The translations under genes were made by a program, and so were the position numbers. From Eurosta solidaginis (taxonomy: Eukaryota > Arthropoda > Insecta > Diptera > Tephritidae), in contig NC_090319.1 in assembly GCF_040869045.1 (NCBI RefSeq), positions 278,477,693 to 278,541,692 on the forward strand: a stretch of 64,000 bases of DNA, written 5' to 3'. Below, in pieces: positions 53,660 to 64,000 of the stretch. How positions within the stretch are numbered: position 1 is the first letter of the stretch; each line of letters opens with the position of its first letter. The notes below the pieces were generated by a model. That model was not told the origin of the DNA. It was given only the letters and a program-made list of their open reading frames with translations, and searched no databases.

Positions 53660-55710
53660 TTATACTCAGTTGAGCAGAGCTCACAGAGTATATTAACTTT
53701 GATTGCATAACGGTTGGTTGTACAGGTATAAAGGAATCGAGATAGATATAGACTCCCATATATCAAAATCATCAGGATCGAAAAAAAATTTGATTGAGCC
53801 ATGTCCGTCCGTCCATCCGTCCCACCGTTAACACGATAACTTGAGTAAATTTTGAGATATCTTGATGAAATTTGGTACGTAGGTTCCTGAGCACTCATCT
53901 CAGATCGCTATTGAAAACGAACAATATCGGAATATAACCGCGCCCACTTTTTCCATATCGAAAATTTCGAAAAACCGAAAAAGTGCGATAATTCATTACC
54001 AAAGACAGATAAAGCGATGAAACTTGGTAGGTGGGTTGAACTTATGACGCAGAATAGAAAATTAATAAAATTTCGGACAATGGGCGTGGTACCGCCCACT
54101 TTTAAAAGGAGGTAATATAAAATTTTGCAAGCTGAAATTTGGCAGTCGTTGAAGACATCATAACGAAATTTGGCAGCAACGTTACCCCTATTACTGTATG
54201 TACGCTTAATAAAAATTAGCAAAATCGGAGAAGGACCACGCCCACTTTTAAAAAAAAAATTTGTTTAAAGTAAAATTTTAAGAAAAAATTTAATATCTTT
54301 ACAGTATATAAGTAAATTTTGTAAACATTCAACTTCAGTAATGATATGGTGCAATAAAATACAAAAATAAAAGAAAATTTCAAAATGGGCGTAGCTCCGC
54401 CCTTTTTCATTTAATTTGTCTAGGATACTTTAACGCCATAAGTCGAAAAAAAATTAACCAATCCTTTTGAAATTTGGTAGGGGCATAGATTTTATGACGT
54501 TAACTGTTTTCTTTGAAACTGGACGAAATCGGTTGAAGCCATGCCCAGTTTTTATACACAGTCGTCCGTCTGTCATTCCGCATGGCCCTTAACATGATAA
54601 CTTGAGCAAAAATCGAAATATCTTTACTGAACTTAGTTCACGTACTTATCTGAACTCACTTCATATTGGTATAAAAAATGAACGAAATCCGACTATGACC
54701 ACGCCCACTTTTTCAATATCGAAAATTACGAAAAATGAAAAAAATGCCATAATTCTATACCAAATACTAAAAAAGGGATGAAACATGGTAATTGGATTGG
54801 TTTATTGACGCGAAATATAACCTTAGAAAAAACTTTGTAAAATCGTTGTGACCCCTACCATATTGAGTAGAAGAAAATGAAAAAGTTCTGCAGTGCGAAA
54901 TAAAAAACCCTTGAAATCTTGGCAGGTATTATATATATAAATAAATTAGCGGTATCCAACAGATGATGTTCTGGTTCACCCTGGTCCACATTTTGGTCGA
55001 TATCCGGAAAACGCCTTCACATATACAACTACCACCACTCCCTTTTAAAACTCTCATTAATACCTTGAATTTGATACCAATATCGTACAAACACATTCTA
55101 GAGTCACCCCTGGTCCACCTTTATGGCGATATCTCGAAAAGGCGTCCACCTATAGAACTAAGCCCCACGCCATTTTAAAATACTCATTAACACCTTTCAT
55201 TTGATACCCATATCGTACAAACAAAGTCTAAGTTGCGATACCTCGAAAAGGCGTCCACCTATAGAACTAAGGCCCACTCCCTTTTAAAATACTCATTAGC
55301 ACCTTTCTTTTGATACCCATATTGTACAAACAAATTCTAGGGTCACCCCTGGTCCACCTTTGTGGCGATATCTCGAAACGGCGTCCACCTATGGAACTAG
55401 GGATCACTTCCTTTAAAATACTCATTAACACCTTTCATTTGATACCCATATCGTGCAAACAACTTCTATAATCAACCCTGATCCACCTTTATGGCTATAT
55501 CCCTAAATGGCGTCCACCTATAGAACTATGGCCCACTCCCTCATAAAATACTCTTTAGTGCCTTTCATTTGATAGACATGTCATACAAACACATTCCAGG
55601 GTTTCCCTCGGTTCATTTTCCTACATGGTTATTTTCCCTTATGTTGTCACCATAGCTCTCAACTGAGTATGTAATGTTCGGTTACACCCGAACTTAACCT
55701 TCTTTACTTG
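53660..55710 (+). mobile_element. INE-1/DINE-1-like Helentron derivative, family 1, uninterrupted copy
   Basis: The best reference copy in the window. 5' hairpin TATACTC...GAGTATA, CCATGTCCGTCCGTCC run, CACGCCCACTTTT and GGGCGTGG blocks, and about five minisatellite units (54985-55640). Then CAACTGAGTATGTAATG, the 3' hairpin GTTCGG-TTACAC-CCGAAC and the end TTTACTTG at 55710. It shows the empty TA site corresponding to the MITE in the 12.4-kb copy. Confidence 0.75.
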
Positions 55711-57346
55711 TTATTTATTTTTTTTATTTTTTTTAATATTTTGTTCGACTCAAACAAACATTCTCGGAGCGCTCATAATTTAGGAATCCTATATGATTTC
55801 AAACCCACACAGCATTTAGATGATTAATTTTTGAATTTTCCTCCATATTAATACAATTTGATTACTCCTTGTGACCCCGGCAGCATTTTTTGAAAATTTT
55901 GATCAGAAAATATTAAAATAACCCCAGATGATTAAAAACGTTCAAATTTTCAAGTATTTTTTATTCGAAAATTAACGTATTGTCGGGGGAAAAGTGTACC
56001 TTCAATTTGATTATTCCTGAATAATCATTTATGAGTCACATTTTTAATCACTTTTTATTTTTCTTTTCATCATATTTAAAAATTTTGGAAGATTGTACTT
56101 TACTTTTTATGTAATAATATTAAAGTTAATAGCTGCTGAAGGTTTCTGCATATTATTGATGTAAGTATTTTAGATATTTTGTGTTTGTGACCTCCGCATT
56201 ATTCCTTGGCTGGCATGTCAAATCCTCTATCCGTAATTAACGCTGACGGAAAATCTGCATGCCCTTTCTATTCTGTTCGTTTTGGGGGTTTCTTCCCAAA
56301 TTTCATGATTTCACACAGGTCCGCGAATGCTTCAAAATTCCAATGTCAAAATATAGCATTTAACATAATGCTTGCAATAGTCCTTTGTGGCTCTGAAAAT
56401 CGTTCTAACAGAGTATTTTAAGAATCCGAAAAGTGTAGAAAACGATCTGTTTATGAGGCCAGACTCATAGAATATGAGATTTTGGGCCCATATCGAACAA
56501 CCATCGCAAGAGGCGCTCATAATGAGTACAAATGCTCCGATTTAGTTGTATTTTCTGACTCTTTCGGACTATGAATGTTTGCTAGGTAAAGAAAAAAAGA
56601 TGTTCTAAACTTTTGACTTTGTTAAGAAAAAATAAAAGAAATTTGGAATTGGTTCGCATTTGGTTCGAAAAGAGGGATATTTTGTATACCTGAGATAGGC
56701 TGCTATTCCACATCTTGGTTAATACGAAAGACAGATCTCCTTTCGATTTTTCTCATTTCCATTTTCGCTGACTTGCGCCGTTGATTATAATCTCATTGCG
56801 CGTTTTTTCTTACTGGATTAAATAAGTAGCTCCATAAATGCATTGTTTGCTTTATGGAATTCTAAATAGTAACATCGGACGTAGCTTAAACCAAAAATGG
56901 AGCACGCACTAATTTTAAAAAAATTCGCACTAATTTGAAAAAAAATATGCAAATATTTTAGTGCACAACCTACACTTAAAAAAAAACGAGTTTGCTGATT
57001 TAAAGTAAGACTTTTAGACAGCCCTTAGATCAAAGTACTCATTTTTGAGGATGCCGAAGCATTTGGTCCCGATTTGATATAGCAATTCGGTATCTACTTG
57101 AAATAGTTTGTTGAAATCTGACAAATCAGCTTTTTTCATTGGTAAATAGTTAGATAAAAGCTGTTCCAAATCTAAACACTGAGCATTTACAGATAACTCT
57201 ATTCAACGGACGTGGAGTGTATGTGTTTGCATATGTACATATATTTCAAGTTTCAATGACACAAAACACAATAAAAATACTTTGAATAAATACTTCAAAA
57301 ATTACAATTTACTAATGCATATACATATAAGTATGTATGTACGTTA
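55711..57346. other. Unassigned; possible MITE ends at 55751 and 56588
   Basis: CAAACATTC near 55756 and its inverse GAATGTTTG near 56573 may be short terminal repeats of an 830-bp element, but GCGCTCATAAT occurs next to both in direct orientation, so the structure is unclear. 56870-57340 has no recognised features. Confidence 0.35.
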
Positions 57347-57900
57347 GACTGGGTCGGTTTATTTACGCAATTTCATTTTTTTTTTTACTTTTTTTCAACT
57401 TAGATTTTTAAGGTTTTTTTCATTACATACTAAAAAAGTTTTCATTTGATTGAAAAATTTTCATGTATACCCTGTCAGACCCAAAAATGAAAATTTTTTT
57501 AGTAGGTCTTGAAAAAAACCTTAAAAATCGAAGTCGAAAAAGTCAAAAAAATTCAATTTCGCAGGCTCGAAAACATGGCTCAATTATATGGTTTTACTTA
57601 TTTCACTGCATGGTCGAGCAAACTCAAAATGAAACCAACACATTGGCAACATTTTCTTACACATACAAAACTGCTAAGTTTTATGTTTCCATTCCATACC
57701 ATTCGCACCAACACCAATACACAGATTTTGACAATTTGAACAGACATATTTTGTTATTGTACAGATGAGCCAACCATATAGTTGAACCATGCTCGAAAAT
57801 TATGTTTTTGAGTATGGAACCTTTTTCCCTAAGCCCAAATCCTATCGAAAAATCGATGGCGCGATATCGGTTAACTTTCACCATACAAATCGACCCACCC
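57347..57900. mobile_element. MITE with GGGTGGGTCGATTT-type ends in TA, with internal palindrome
   Basis: Left GACTGGGTCGGTTTATTT and right (inverse) GGGTGGGTCGATTTGTAT are imperfect inverted ends, each flanked by TA (57345-57346, 57901-57902). Inside, 57369-57460 and 57475-57570 are inverted copies (CTTTTTTTCAACTTAGATTT versus its inverse, and TTTTTAAGGTTTTTTTCA). It is non-coding, 554 bp, probably moved by a Tc1/mariner-type enzyme. Confidence 0.75.
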
Positions 57901-58249
57901 TAATGTAGGTGCATAAATATGTTAATTAACAAGCTGAATGTACATATGTACTGTATTTAAATATACCAAATTAGTATGTACAACATAAAAAATCACTTTG
58001 TTAATTTGTTTTTTTCTTTACAAATAAATTCGTTACATTTTGAAGACGCGAAAATGTATACAAAACTTGTTTCATGAACAATCAATGTAATAGCGTTTGA
58101 GTGACGCCGGAGCGTGTTAAGCTGAAAAGCCATTCCAACAACCGAGCTACATTGCGCCCAGTTAACATTACACTAACACTTTGCATATGCATCACAGCTG
58201 CTTCAGCGCTGCCTTCATGTTTTGTCTTCAACCGCGGCAAAAATCGATC
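57901..58249 (-). other. Probable 3' flank/UTR of the 637-residue gene
   Basis: Sequence beyond the stop at 58250. No canonical AATAAA on the minus strand was found. No other feature is seen. Confidence 0.35.
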
Positions 58250-60163
58250 CTAATCAGGCAGACCCACATTAATGCGCTGACGCGTTGCCATACTGCGCGC
58301 ATTACGAGTGGGTGCTGGTTTGGCGGACGACGTCTCACCGCCGCCATCGTCACTCGCTATAATCTCGCCATTATGAAGACAGAGGCTGCTGCGCAAATGT
58401 TTTCTCACACCACCTACCCCCACCATTTCAGTTGTCGTTGCTGTGTCGGTATTTTGCTTTATTGTTGTTATTTTTGGTGTGATTTTCCGTGCAGCTGACG
58501 CGATTTTTTGATTATTAAGACGACTTGTATTTATGTTTTTGTTGTTGTTGCTATTGCTGCTGTACGTATTTATTTTGTTGTTAATTAAATTATTATTTAG
58601 CTCTCGCTCTTCAGTTTCAGGGCTTTGACTTTTATTACGATTATTGTTGTTGTAGCTACTATTATTAGTTATATTTAATGACTTAATTGGTGTTGTTGTT
58701 GGTGTTTCACTATCGTGTATGTCATTTTCCACAAATGTCTGTTCCAGCATCTCATTATTGACAACATCCTCCATAAGATCTATTTCGCTATCGTAACGCC
58801 GCAGCTGTTGTGGGTGGCGTTGTTGTTGTTGTTGGCGTTTCGAATCACTTCCGGTGTTGCGCATATTTGGTGGTGGTGCGCGAGTGCGCAAACCGCGTCG
58901 TGTCACTGAATTTGGTATTTCGCCCTCATCATGTGAGTAGGTGTCATCGCTATAAGTGACATGCTTTTGGGGTGATGTACGTATGCGCATATTTCTCATA
59001 TGACCATCCATATAATCCACGTCGTCGTTGGGTTCATCGTAAGCTTTATCCTCATACAACTCTTCATTCCTTTCTCTGTAGCGTTCATGTATTCGGCTCG
59101 GCTCAGCACTTCTGTATCCATCTGTGGGATGATAATCGTTACATCTACGCTCTCTGATGGTTTGTTTGAGTATACGCTTAGGTGGGCTTGTAAAACGACT
59201 AACACTATTAGCCCGTCGTACTGGCGCGACATTACGTCTACGGGTAGCATAATCATCTTCGTAGACTTCGCGTAATCGTTCCTCTCGCCTGTAATCATAT
59301 GCGGGACTAACCGTTCTTCTACTCTCCAAATTGTCCAGGTCGCGCAAGTTTTCGTCCCTAAGACAATTTCTGCGTCCACTCTCGAAGTCGTTGTCAATAT
59401 CTCTCCCTGCAAATCGATCAACTTCTCGGTCCTCCGCTAGAACACTAACATTATTTTGATGCACTGTATCGACATTATTCTTAAAACTTCCACTTCCCTC
59501 GCTTTTCTTCTCAGCACTACCTCGCGTCTGTGCCGGATATAGTCTCTCCTCTGTTGTTAAACTTCGCACATTATTTTTCACTTGCAACTTAAGACTATTT
59601 TTTGTATTGCGTTCCATCTCTTTCTTATCGTTCATATCCATTTTGGCACGTCTCAAATTATTACGATTATTTAGCTCATCATCACGCGCGTAGTCATAGA
59701 ACTCGATTTTCGATGTGAAAGCCTGCTTTTTCTTGGCTGTTGTGTAACCTTCATTCACAACATTCTCAGGCAGTGGCAAATTTAAGGCAGTTGGCTTGGG
59801 AGTCACCTCCCTATTTGCACTCCGATTACCTCGCAATAGCAATGGCTTTCTTGCTTTCGTCTCGTCGCAAAGATTATCCAAAAACTCAATTGATGATTTC
59901 GAAAAATCCTTTTGAAACAATTGTCTCGTATTCACATCTGAATCTCCGCCACCGCTTACTGCTGTTTGCATTAGTAATTGTGGCCTTTCCGCTTGCGCAA
60001 TCTGTAAGCTATTATGTCGTTTGACCCGCGTTTCCAATGCTGAATCGACCTTAGTGTCATCAGGCCAAAAGATACTCGATTGCATGCGATTTTGTTGTGT
60101 ACTCGCGTTTCTCCGCTCAATCATGCCTGGCGGCAGGCCAGTGTAAAATTTTCCGTTGAGCAT
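58250..60163 (-). CDS. Large disordered charged protein, 637 residues, unrecognised
   Basis: One exon-sized frame from ATG at 60163-60161 to TAG at 58250. An in-frame TAA lies three codons before the ATG, so the start is well supported. The N-terminus (LPPGMIERRN, SSIFWPDDTK) looks ordered and may be the conserved part. The rest is rich in Arg, Asp, Asn and Ser, with an Arg/Asp/Tyr segment (residues about 270-420), a QQQQQ run, and Asn-rich runs from CAA/AAC-type codon repeats. No signal peptide, membrane segment or enzyme motif. Composition suggests a nuclear, RNA- or cytoskeleton-associated scaffold, but this is only inference. Codon use is ordinary and the frame is clean, unlike the element debris around it. 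Further exons cannot be excluded. Confidence 0.8.
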   Translation of the reverse strand: MLNGKFYTGLPPGMIERRNASTQQNRMQSSIFWPDDTKVDSALETRVKRHNSLQIAQAERPQLLMQTAVSGGGDSDVNTRQLFQKDFSKSSIEFLDNLCDETKARKPLLLRGNRSANREVTPKPTALNLPLPENVVNEGYTTAKKKQAFTSKIEFYDYARDDELNNRNNLRRAKMDMNDKKEMERNTKNSLKLQVKNNVRSLTTEERLYPAQTRGSAEKKSEGSGSFKNNVDTVHQNNVSVLAEDREVDRFAGRDIDNDFESGRRNCLRDENLRDLDNLESRRTVSPAYDYRREERLREVYEDDYATRRRNVAPVRRANSVSRFTSPPKRILKQTIRERRCNDYHPTDGYRSAEPSRIHERYRERNEELYEDKAYDEPNDDVDYMDGHMRNMRIRTSPQKHVTYSDDTYSHDEGEIPNSVTRRGLRTRAPPPNMRNTGSDSKRQQQQQRHPQQLRRYDSEIDLMEDVVNNEMLEQTFVENDIHDSETPTTTPIKSLNITNNSSYNNNNRNKSQSPETEERELNNNLINNKINTYSSNSNNNKNINTSRLNNQKIASAARKITPKITTIKQNTDTATTTEMVGVGGVRKHLRSSLCLHNGEIIASDDGGGETSSAKPAPTRNARSMATRQRINVGLPD

Positions 60164-60445
60164 CTTGAATTAAGTCTTTGGTAGAAAAAGCGACCGTCCA
60201 TGCCAGAATGAAAAACTGAACTGAATGGTTGTCGTGCAATAAGAATCGATTGAAGGCGATAAGTTGGTTGGCTGCAGCGGCAGCAGCGGACTCAACTGCC
60301 AACACTTGTTGACGACTTTTTTGTTGTCTTTATTATGTCGGTTTATATTAGTTTCGTTGGTAGTTGATCCGTTTGTAGGCGTTGTTTTTAACTGAATTAT
60401 TCTTAAATAATCAATTTGTTGTTCTCTCAAGTAACCCAACAAACA
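60164..60445 (-). promoter_or_regulatory. Probable 5' leader of the 637-residue gene
   Basis: Read on the minus strand, this A/C-rich sequence (ACAACCATTCAGTTCAG, CGACATAATAAAGACAAC) resembles a fly 5' UTR and contains no repeats. Initiator-like TCAGTT occurs at about 60221 and 60393. No TATA box is obvious, so the exact start cannot be placed. Confidence 0.4.
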
Positions 60446-60784
60446 ATTGGATGACTAAGCTAAGATTAATTTAAAATGTTTATAAATGATTGTTTGTTAA
60501 GAAAAAATTTCTTTATTCAATAGTAAGCTTCTGTGCTGTAGTTTATCCCATATAAACTGGAAGCCATTTTGAAATCGATAATTTTTTTGTAACCGGTTAC
60601 TTGTTGGGAACCACTTATATGAAACGTCTTACTTATTCGAAATAAGTAACTTTTTTGGAACCGATTACATTTTTGGAACTGGTAATTTTTTTGGAGCGCG
60701 TTACTTATTTGGAACCGGTTTCTTGTTGAAAATTTTTTAAAATCAACCAGTTTTATGAAACCGGTTTCTTATTTTGATCCGGCA

Positions 60785-60905
60785 AGATAATTGAAATCAT
60801 GTATATTGGAACGATTTTCCGTCATCCCTTGTCAAATTTGGTTTCGAGACAACCCGGTTTCGGCGTTGTGCCATCATCAGTCTCAATTTTAGTTTTCTTC
60901 TAATT
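60785..60905 (-). ncRNA. Penelope-type end with hammerhead-like core
   Basis: On the minus strand: TTGAGA, CTGATGA (60880-60874), 12 nt able to form a GGC/GCC stem, GAAAC (60861-60857), then CGGGTTGTC. The flanking TTGAGA can pair with TCTCGA after the core. This matches the order stem I, CUGAUGA, stem II, GAAA, short stem III, GUC of a hammerhead ribozyme. The homologous but worn copy is at 46921-46978. Confidence 0.5.
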
Positions 60906-61736
60906 GAGATATGTAAGTTTTTGAAACCGATTACTTTTTTGTAACCAGTCACGTTACACATGAGGTAGAGAGGAGAATGAGGTAATTCTGGAAACAGGGT
61001 ACTAGTTTAGATCCTGTTGCTTTTGCACAACCGTTGCTTGTCTAAAACCGAGCACATTTTCGAAAGCACGTATTTTGTCGAAACCGGTTACGCATTGTGA
61101 CCCCGATATTTTTCCGGAACCGGTTACTTATTGAGATTTAGGAGATTTTAAAAACGAATATTTATTTAGAACTGGGTGCTTTTATTGAAATGAGTTACGC
61201 TTTAAAACCGGATATTTTTGGGAAACCGATTACTTATATTATAGAACTTACTTGAAGTTGGGCACTTTTGGGAACCGAATACTTACTTAGACTTTATTTA
61301 GAGTCAGGTACTGAAGAAAAGCCGAACACTTATTTAGAACTGGGTGCTTTATCGAAACTGGTTAATCCTTTAGAGTCAGGTACCTCTTCGAAACTGGTTT
61401 CTTGTTTAGTATTGCGTGCTTTTCGAGACATAATACTTATTTAGAACTTGTTTATAATAGGGTTCATATCGAGCTGGCTGTTTTATCGAAGTGTGTTACG
61501 TCTTTAGAGCCGGGTACTTCGGAACTGGTTACGTATTTAGTATTGGGTAGTTTTGGAAAACCGAATACTGATTTAGAACAGGATACTTTCTCGAAATGAG
61601 TTACGTCTCACAGCCAAGTAGTTTTCGAAAGTGGTTAATTATTTAGAATTTCGTAATTTTAAAAAGCGTAATATTTATTTAGAGCTCTCTGTGCTCTGTG
61701 CTTATTCGAAACCGGTTACTTATTGACGTCAAGTTT

Positions 61737-62813
61737 TTATACCTTTCATGAACACGAAATGGTATATTAACTTTGGTCCGAGAAATATAGAAGATAGACT
61801 CACCATTAAGTATACCGAATCGATCAGGGCGAGGACCTGAGTTTATATAGCAATGTCCGTCTGTCCGTCCGTCTGTCTGTTTGAACGCAAACTTGTCCCT
61901 CAAATTTTGAGATATCTCAATGAAATTTGGCACAAGGATGTATTTTTGGATTATATTAAACATTTGTCGGACCCAGTAGAATCGGACCACTATAAAATAT
62001 ATCTCCCATACAACCGGTCGTTCAGATAAGACGATTTTGGTCATTCCTGCCGCAATTTAGAAAGTATAAACGTGAAACTCGGTGATATATATTCTAATAT
62101 ATCATATAATATATTCTGAAAAAATCACTTTGATCGAAGTTATATATAGTATATATCGCATACAACCGATCGTTCAGATAGAAAGATTTTTGCCAATTTC
62201 ACCCTTAATTTCCAATATAAAAACGTGAAACTTGGTGTTATTTATTCTAATATATCATAGAAGATTTCATGAAAAAATCATCTCGATCGGAGCTATATAT
62301 AATATATATCCCATACACCGATCGTTTAGATAGAAAGATTTTTAGCCATTTCTCCCTTAATTTCCAATCTAAAAACGTTAAACTTGGTGATATTTTTTCT
62401 AATATATCATAGAAGATTTCCTGGAAAAATCACTTTGATCGGAGCTATATGTATATAGTATATAACCGATCGTTCAGATAGAAAGATTTTTGGCCATTTC
62501 TCCCTTAGTTTCCAATATAAAAACGTGAGACTTGATGATATATATTCTAATATATCATAGAAGATTTCCTGTAAAACCCATTTCGATCGGAGCTATATAT
62601 AATATATATCCCATACAACCGATCGTTCAGATGAGGAGGTGTTTTGTCATATTTTATTTTATATTTATCTTAAAACTTGTTTAGGTATGTACATCTGTTC
62701 ACTATATATTTCTTATCTTATACATCCGATTATTTGGAGATTTCGAACAGGAAAAGATTATTGTTCAGCCCCAAGTCTTTGGCACAGCCGAAGGCAGTCC
62801 TGCCCTTACTTGG
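61737..62813 (+). mobile_element. INE-1/DINE-1-like Helentron derivative, family 2
   Basis: It starts TTATACCTTTCATGAA...GGTATATTAAC (5' hairpin), has the GTCCGTCTGTCCGTCC run and GAGATATCTCAATG. About five units of about 150 bp follow (CCGATCGTTCAGATAGAAAG at 62015-62620) and it ends GCCCTTACTTG at 62813. The relative on the minus strand at 6979-7990 lacks the unit expansion. It is non-coding and inserted in the degenerate array. Confidence 0.65.
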
Positions 62814-63107
62814 TAAAATTGTTTAAGTTTTTTAAACTGGTTGCCTTTTTGCAGCGAGTTACTTCTCTGGAAGCAGTCGTTTTTTAAACCCGTTTTTTTT
62901 TCCGAGCAGGTCAATATTTTGAAACCGGCTACGTCTTTAGAACCGGCGTTTTTTTTTTGAGCTAGCTATTTTTTTTTTAAATCGATATTTTTTGTACTAT
63001 AATTTTAAGGTGCCCCATTTATGCAGAAATTCTCAATGTATAAAAATAATGGACGATGTTCTTGCCGCTACCCTTTTATTTCCGTTTTCTCTTATTACCG
63101 CTCTTTT

Positions 63108-64000
63108 TTATACTCAGTTGAGCAGAGCTCACAGAGTATATTAACTTTGATTGGATAACGGTTGGTTGTACAGGTATAAAGGAATCGAGATAGATATCGA
63201 CTTCCATATATCAAAATCATTAGTATCGAAAAAAAATTTGATTGAGCCATGTCCGTCCGTCCGTCCTTCTGTCCGTTAACACGATAACTTGAGTAAATTT
63301 TAAGGTATCTTGATGAAATATTGTATATAGGTTCCTGGGCACTCATCTCAGATCGCTGTTTAAAATGAACGATATCGGACTATAACCACACCCACTTTGT
63401 CGATATCGAAAATTTCGAAAAACCGAAAAATTGCGATAATTCATTACCAAAGACGGATAAAGCGATGAAACTTGGAAGGTGAGTTGAACTTATAACGCAA
63501 AATAGAAAATTAGTAAAATTTTGGACAATGGGCGTGGCACCGCCCACTTTTAAAAGAAGGTAATTTAAAAGTTTTGCAAGCTGTAATTTGGCAGTCGTTG
63601 AAGATATTATGCTGAAATTTGGCAGAAACGTTACTCCAATTACTATATGTATGCTTAATAAAAATTAGCAAGATCGGAGAACGACCACGTTTACTTTAAA
63701 AAAAAAATTTTTAAGTCAAATTTTAACAAAAAATTTAATATCTTTACAGTATAAAAGCAAATTATGTCAACATTCCACTCCAGTGATGATATGGTGCAAT
63801 AAAATACAAAAATAAAAGAAAATTTCAAAATGGGCATGGCTCCGCCCTTTTTCATTTAATTTGTCTAGGATACTTTTAATGCCATAAGGCGAACAAAAAT
63901 TTACCAATCCCTGTGAAATTTGGTAGGGGCTTAGATTCTAGGACGATAACTGTTTTCTGTGAAAAAGGGCGCCCAGTTTTTATACACAGTCGACCGTCTG
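63108..64000 (+). mobile_element. INE-1-like element, family 1, cut by the window end
   Basis: The 5' hairpin TATACTC...GAGTATA at 63109 and the following order (GTCCGTCCGTCC run, CACACCCACTTT, GGGCGTGGCACCGCCC) match the 53660-55710 copy almost base for base. It continues beyond position 64000. Confidence 0.8.

Larger units (their letters stand above)
60590..62985. repeat. Degenerate array of a GGAACCGGTTACTTATTT phrase, interrupted by insertions
   Basis: Variants of AACCGGTTACTTATTTGGA follow each other at about 20-45 bp from 60590 to 61735 and resume at 62815-62985 (ACTGGTTGCC, GAAACCGGCTACGTCTTTAG). The break is filled by the INE-1-like element at 61737-62813. A Penelope-type end sits in it at about 60785-60905. 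The array is old and highly diverged. Confidence 0.7.

Noticed and set aside
53908..54222. 104-codon minus frame (FIALSVFGNELSHFFGFSKF) also found at 21651-21881
   Set aside because: Tempting because the peptide is conserved between copies, but it follows the nucleotide conservation of a non-coding INE-1-like element, with varying starts and ends.
58181..58498. Plus-strand open frames within 58181-60024
   Set aside because: They are shadows opposite the 637-codon minus-strand gene and show no motifs.

Overview
The window looks like AT-rich, gene-poor, transposon-packed chromatin of a higher fly. A tephritid fruit fly is my best guess. The guess rests on family-level resemblance: INE-1/DINE-1-like Helentron derivatives carrying GTCCGTCCGTCC runs, RNase H-bearing LINEs ending in CCTAA repeats, an RTE-type LINE ending in TAAG repeats, Penelope-like remnants, short gypsy-type solo LTRs and a tRNA-headed SINE. 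No bacterial features are present. No search could be run, so all names come from visible motifs and structure.

Host genes are few. (1) A minus-strand secreted, low-complexity protein has its last two exons at 3400-4755; its 292-bp intron holds a perfect 63-bp-arm hairpin. (2) A minus-strand 637-residue disordered, charged protein lies at 58250-60163, with an in-frame stop just before its ATG. (3) A possible plus-strand first exon at 28103-28219 reads like the start of a TIMP-type inhibitor. (4) A possible 65-residue secreted peptide lies on the minus strand at 41645-41842. Everything else that codes is mobile-element debris.

Layout. 1-3.1 kb: degraded LINEs. 3.4-4.8 kb: gene. 4.9-11 kb: a block bounded by diverged inverted repeats of about 420 bp, containing a solo LTR with a nested MITE, an INE-1-like element with a nested hAT-type MITE, an RTE fragment and a multi-arm foldback. 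11-22 kb: three copies of a large INE-1-like family (one with a nested TA-MITE, one with about 13 minisatellite units) and a LINE. 22.9-27.3 kb: degenerate tandem DNA, a SINE, a long open RTE ORF and LINE scraps. 28-34 kb: candidate exon, a palindromic MITE split by a solo LTR, a decayed LINE, a 1.3-kb element with 286-bp inverted repeats and a TTATCGAT-rich array. 36-41.6 kb: a 1000-bp hAT derivative, a Tc1 remnant, palindromic MITEs and a Penelope-like element. 45-52.3 kb: MITE, SINE, and a LINE inserted in a MITE. 52.5-58 kb: Penelope-like hairpin, an INE-1-like element and another MITE. 58-60 kb: gene. 60.5-64 kb: a degenerate array broken by insertions, then another INE-1-like copy cut by the window end.

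Several insertions can be ordered exactly from target-site duplications: TAGCGACTTCTA (LINE in MITE), ATAT and GTAT (solo LTRs), ATCGGTTC and ATTTTCAT (hAT type), and TA (MITE in INE-1-like element). The most unusual signal is a recurring hammerhead-like core (CTGATGA, short stem, GAAAC) inside short inverted repeats that look like Penelope-element ends, once within the intron of a host gene.
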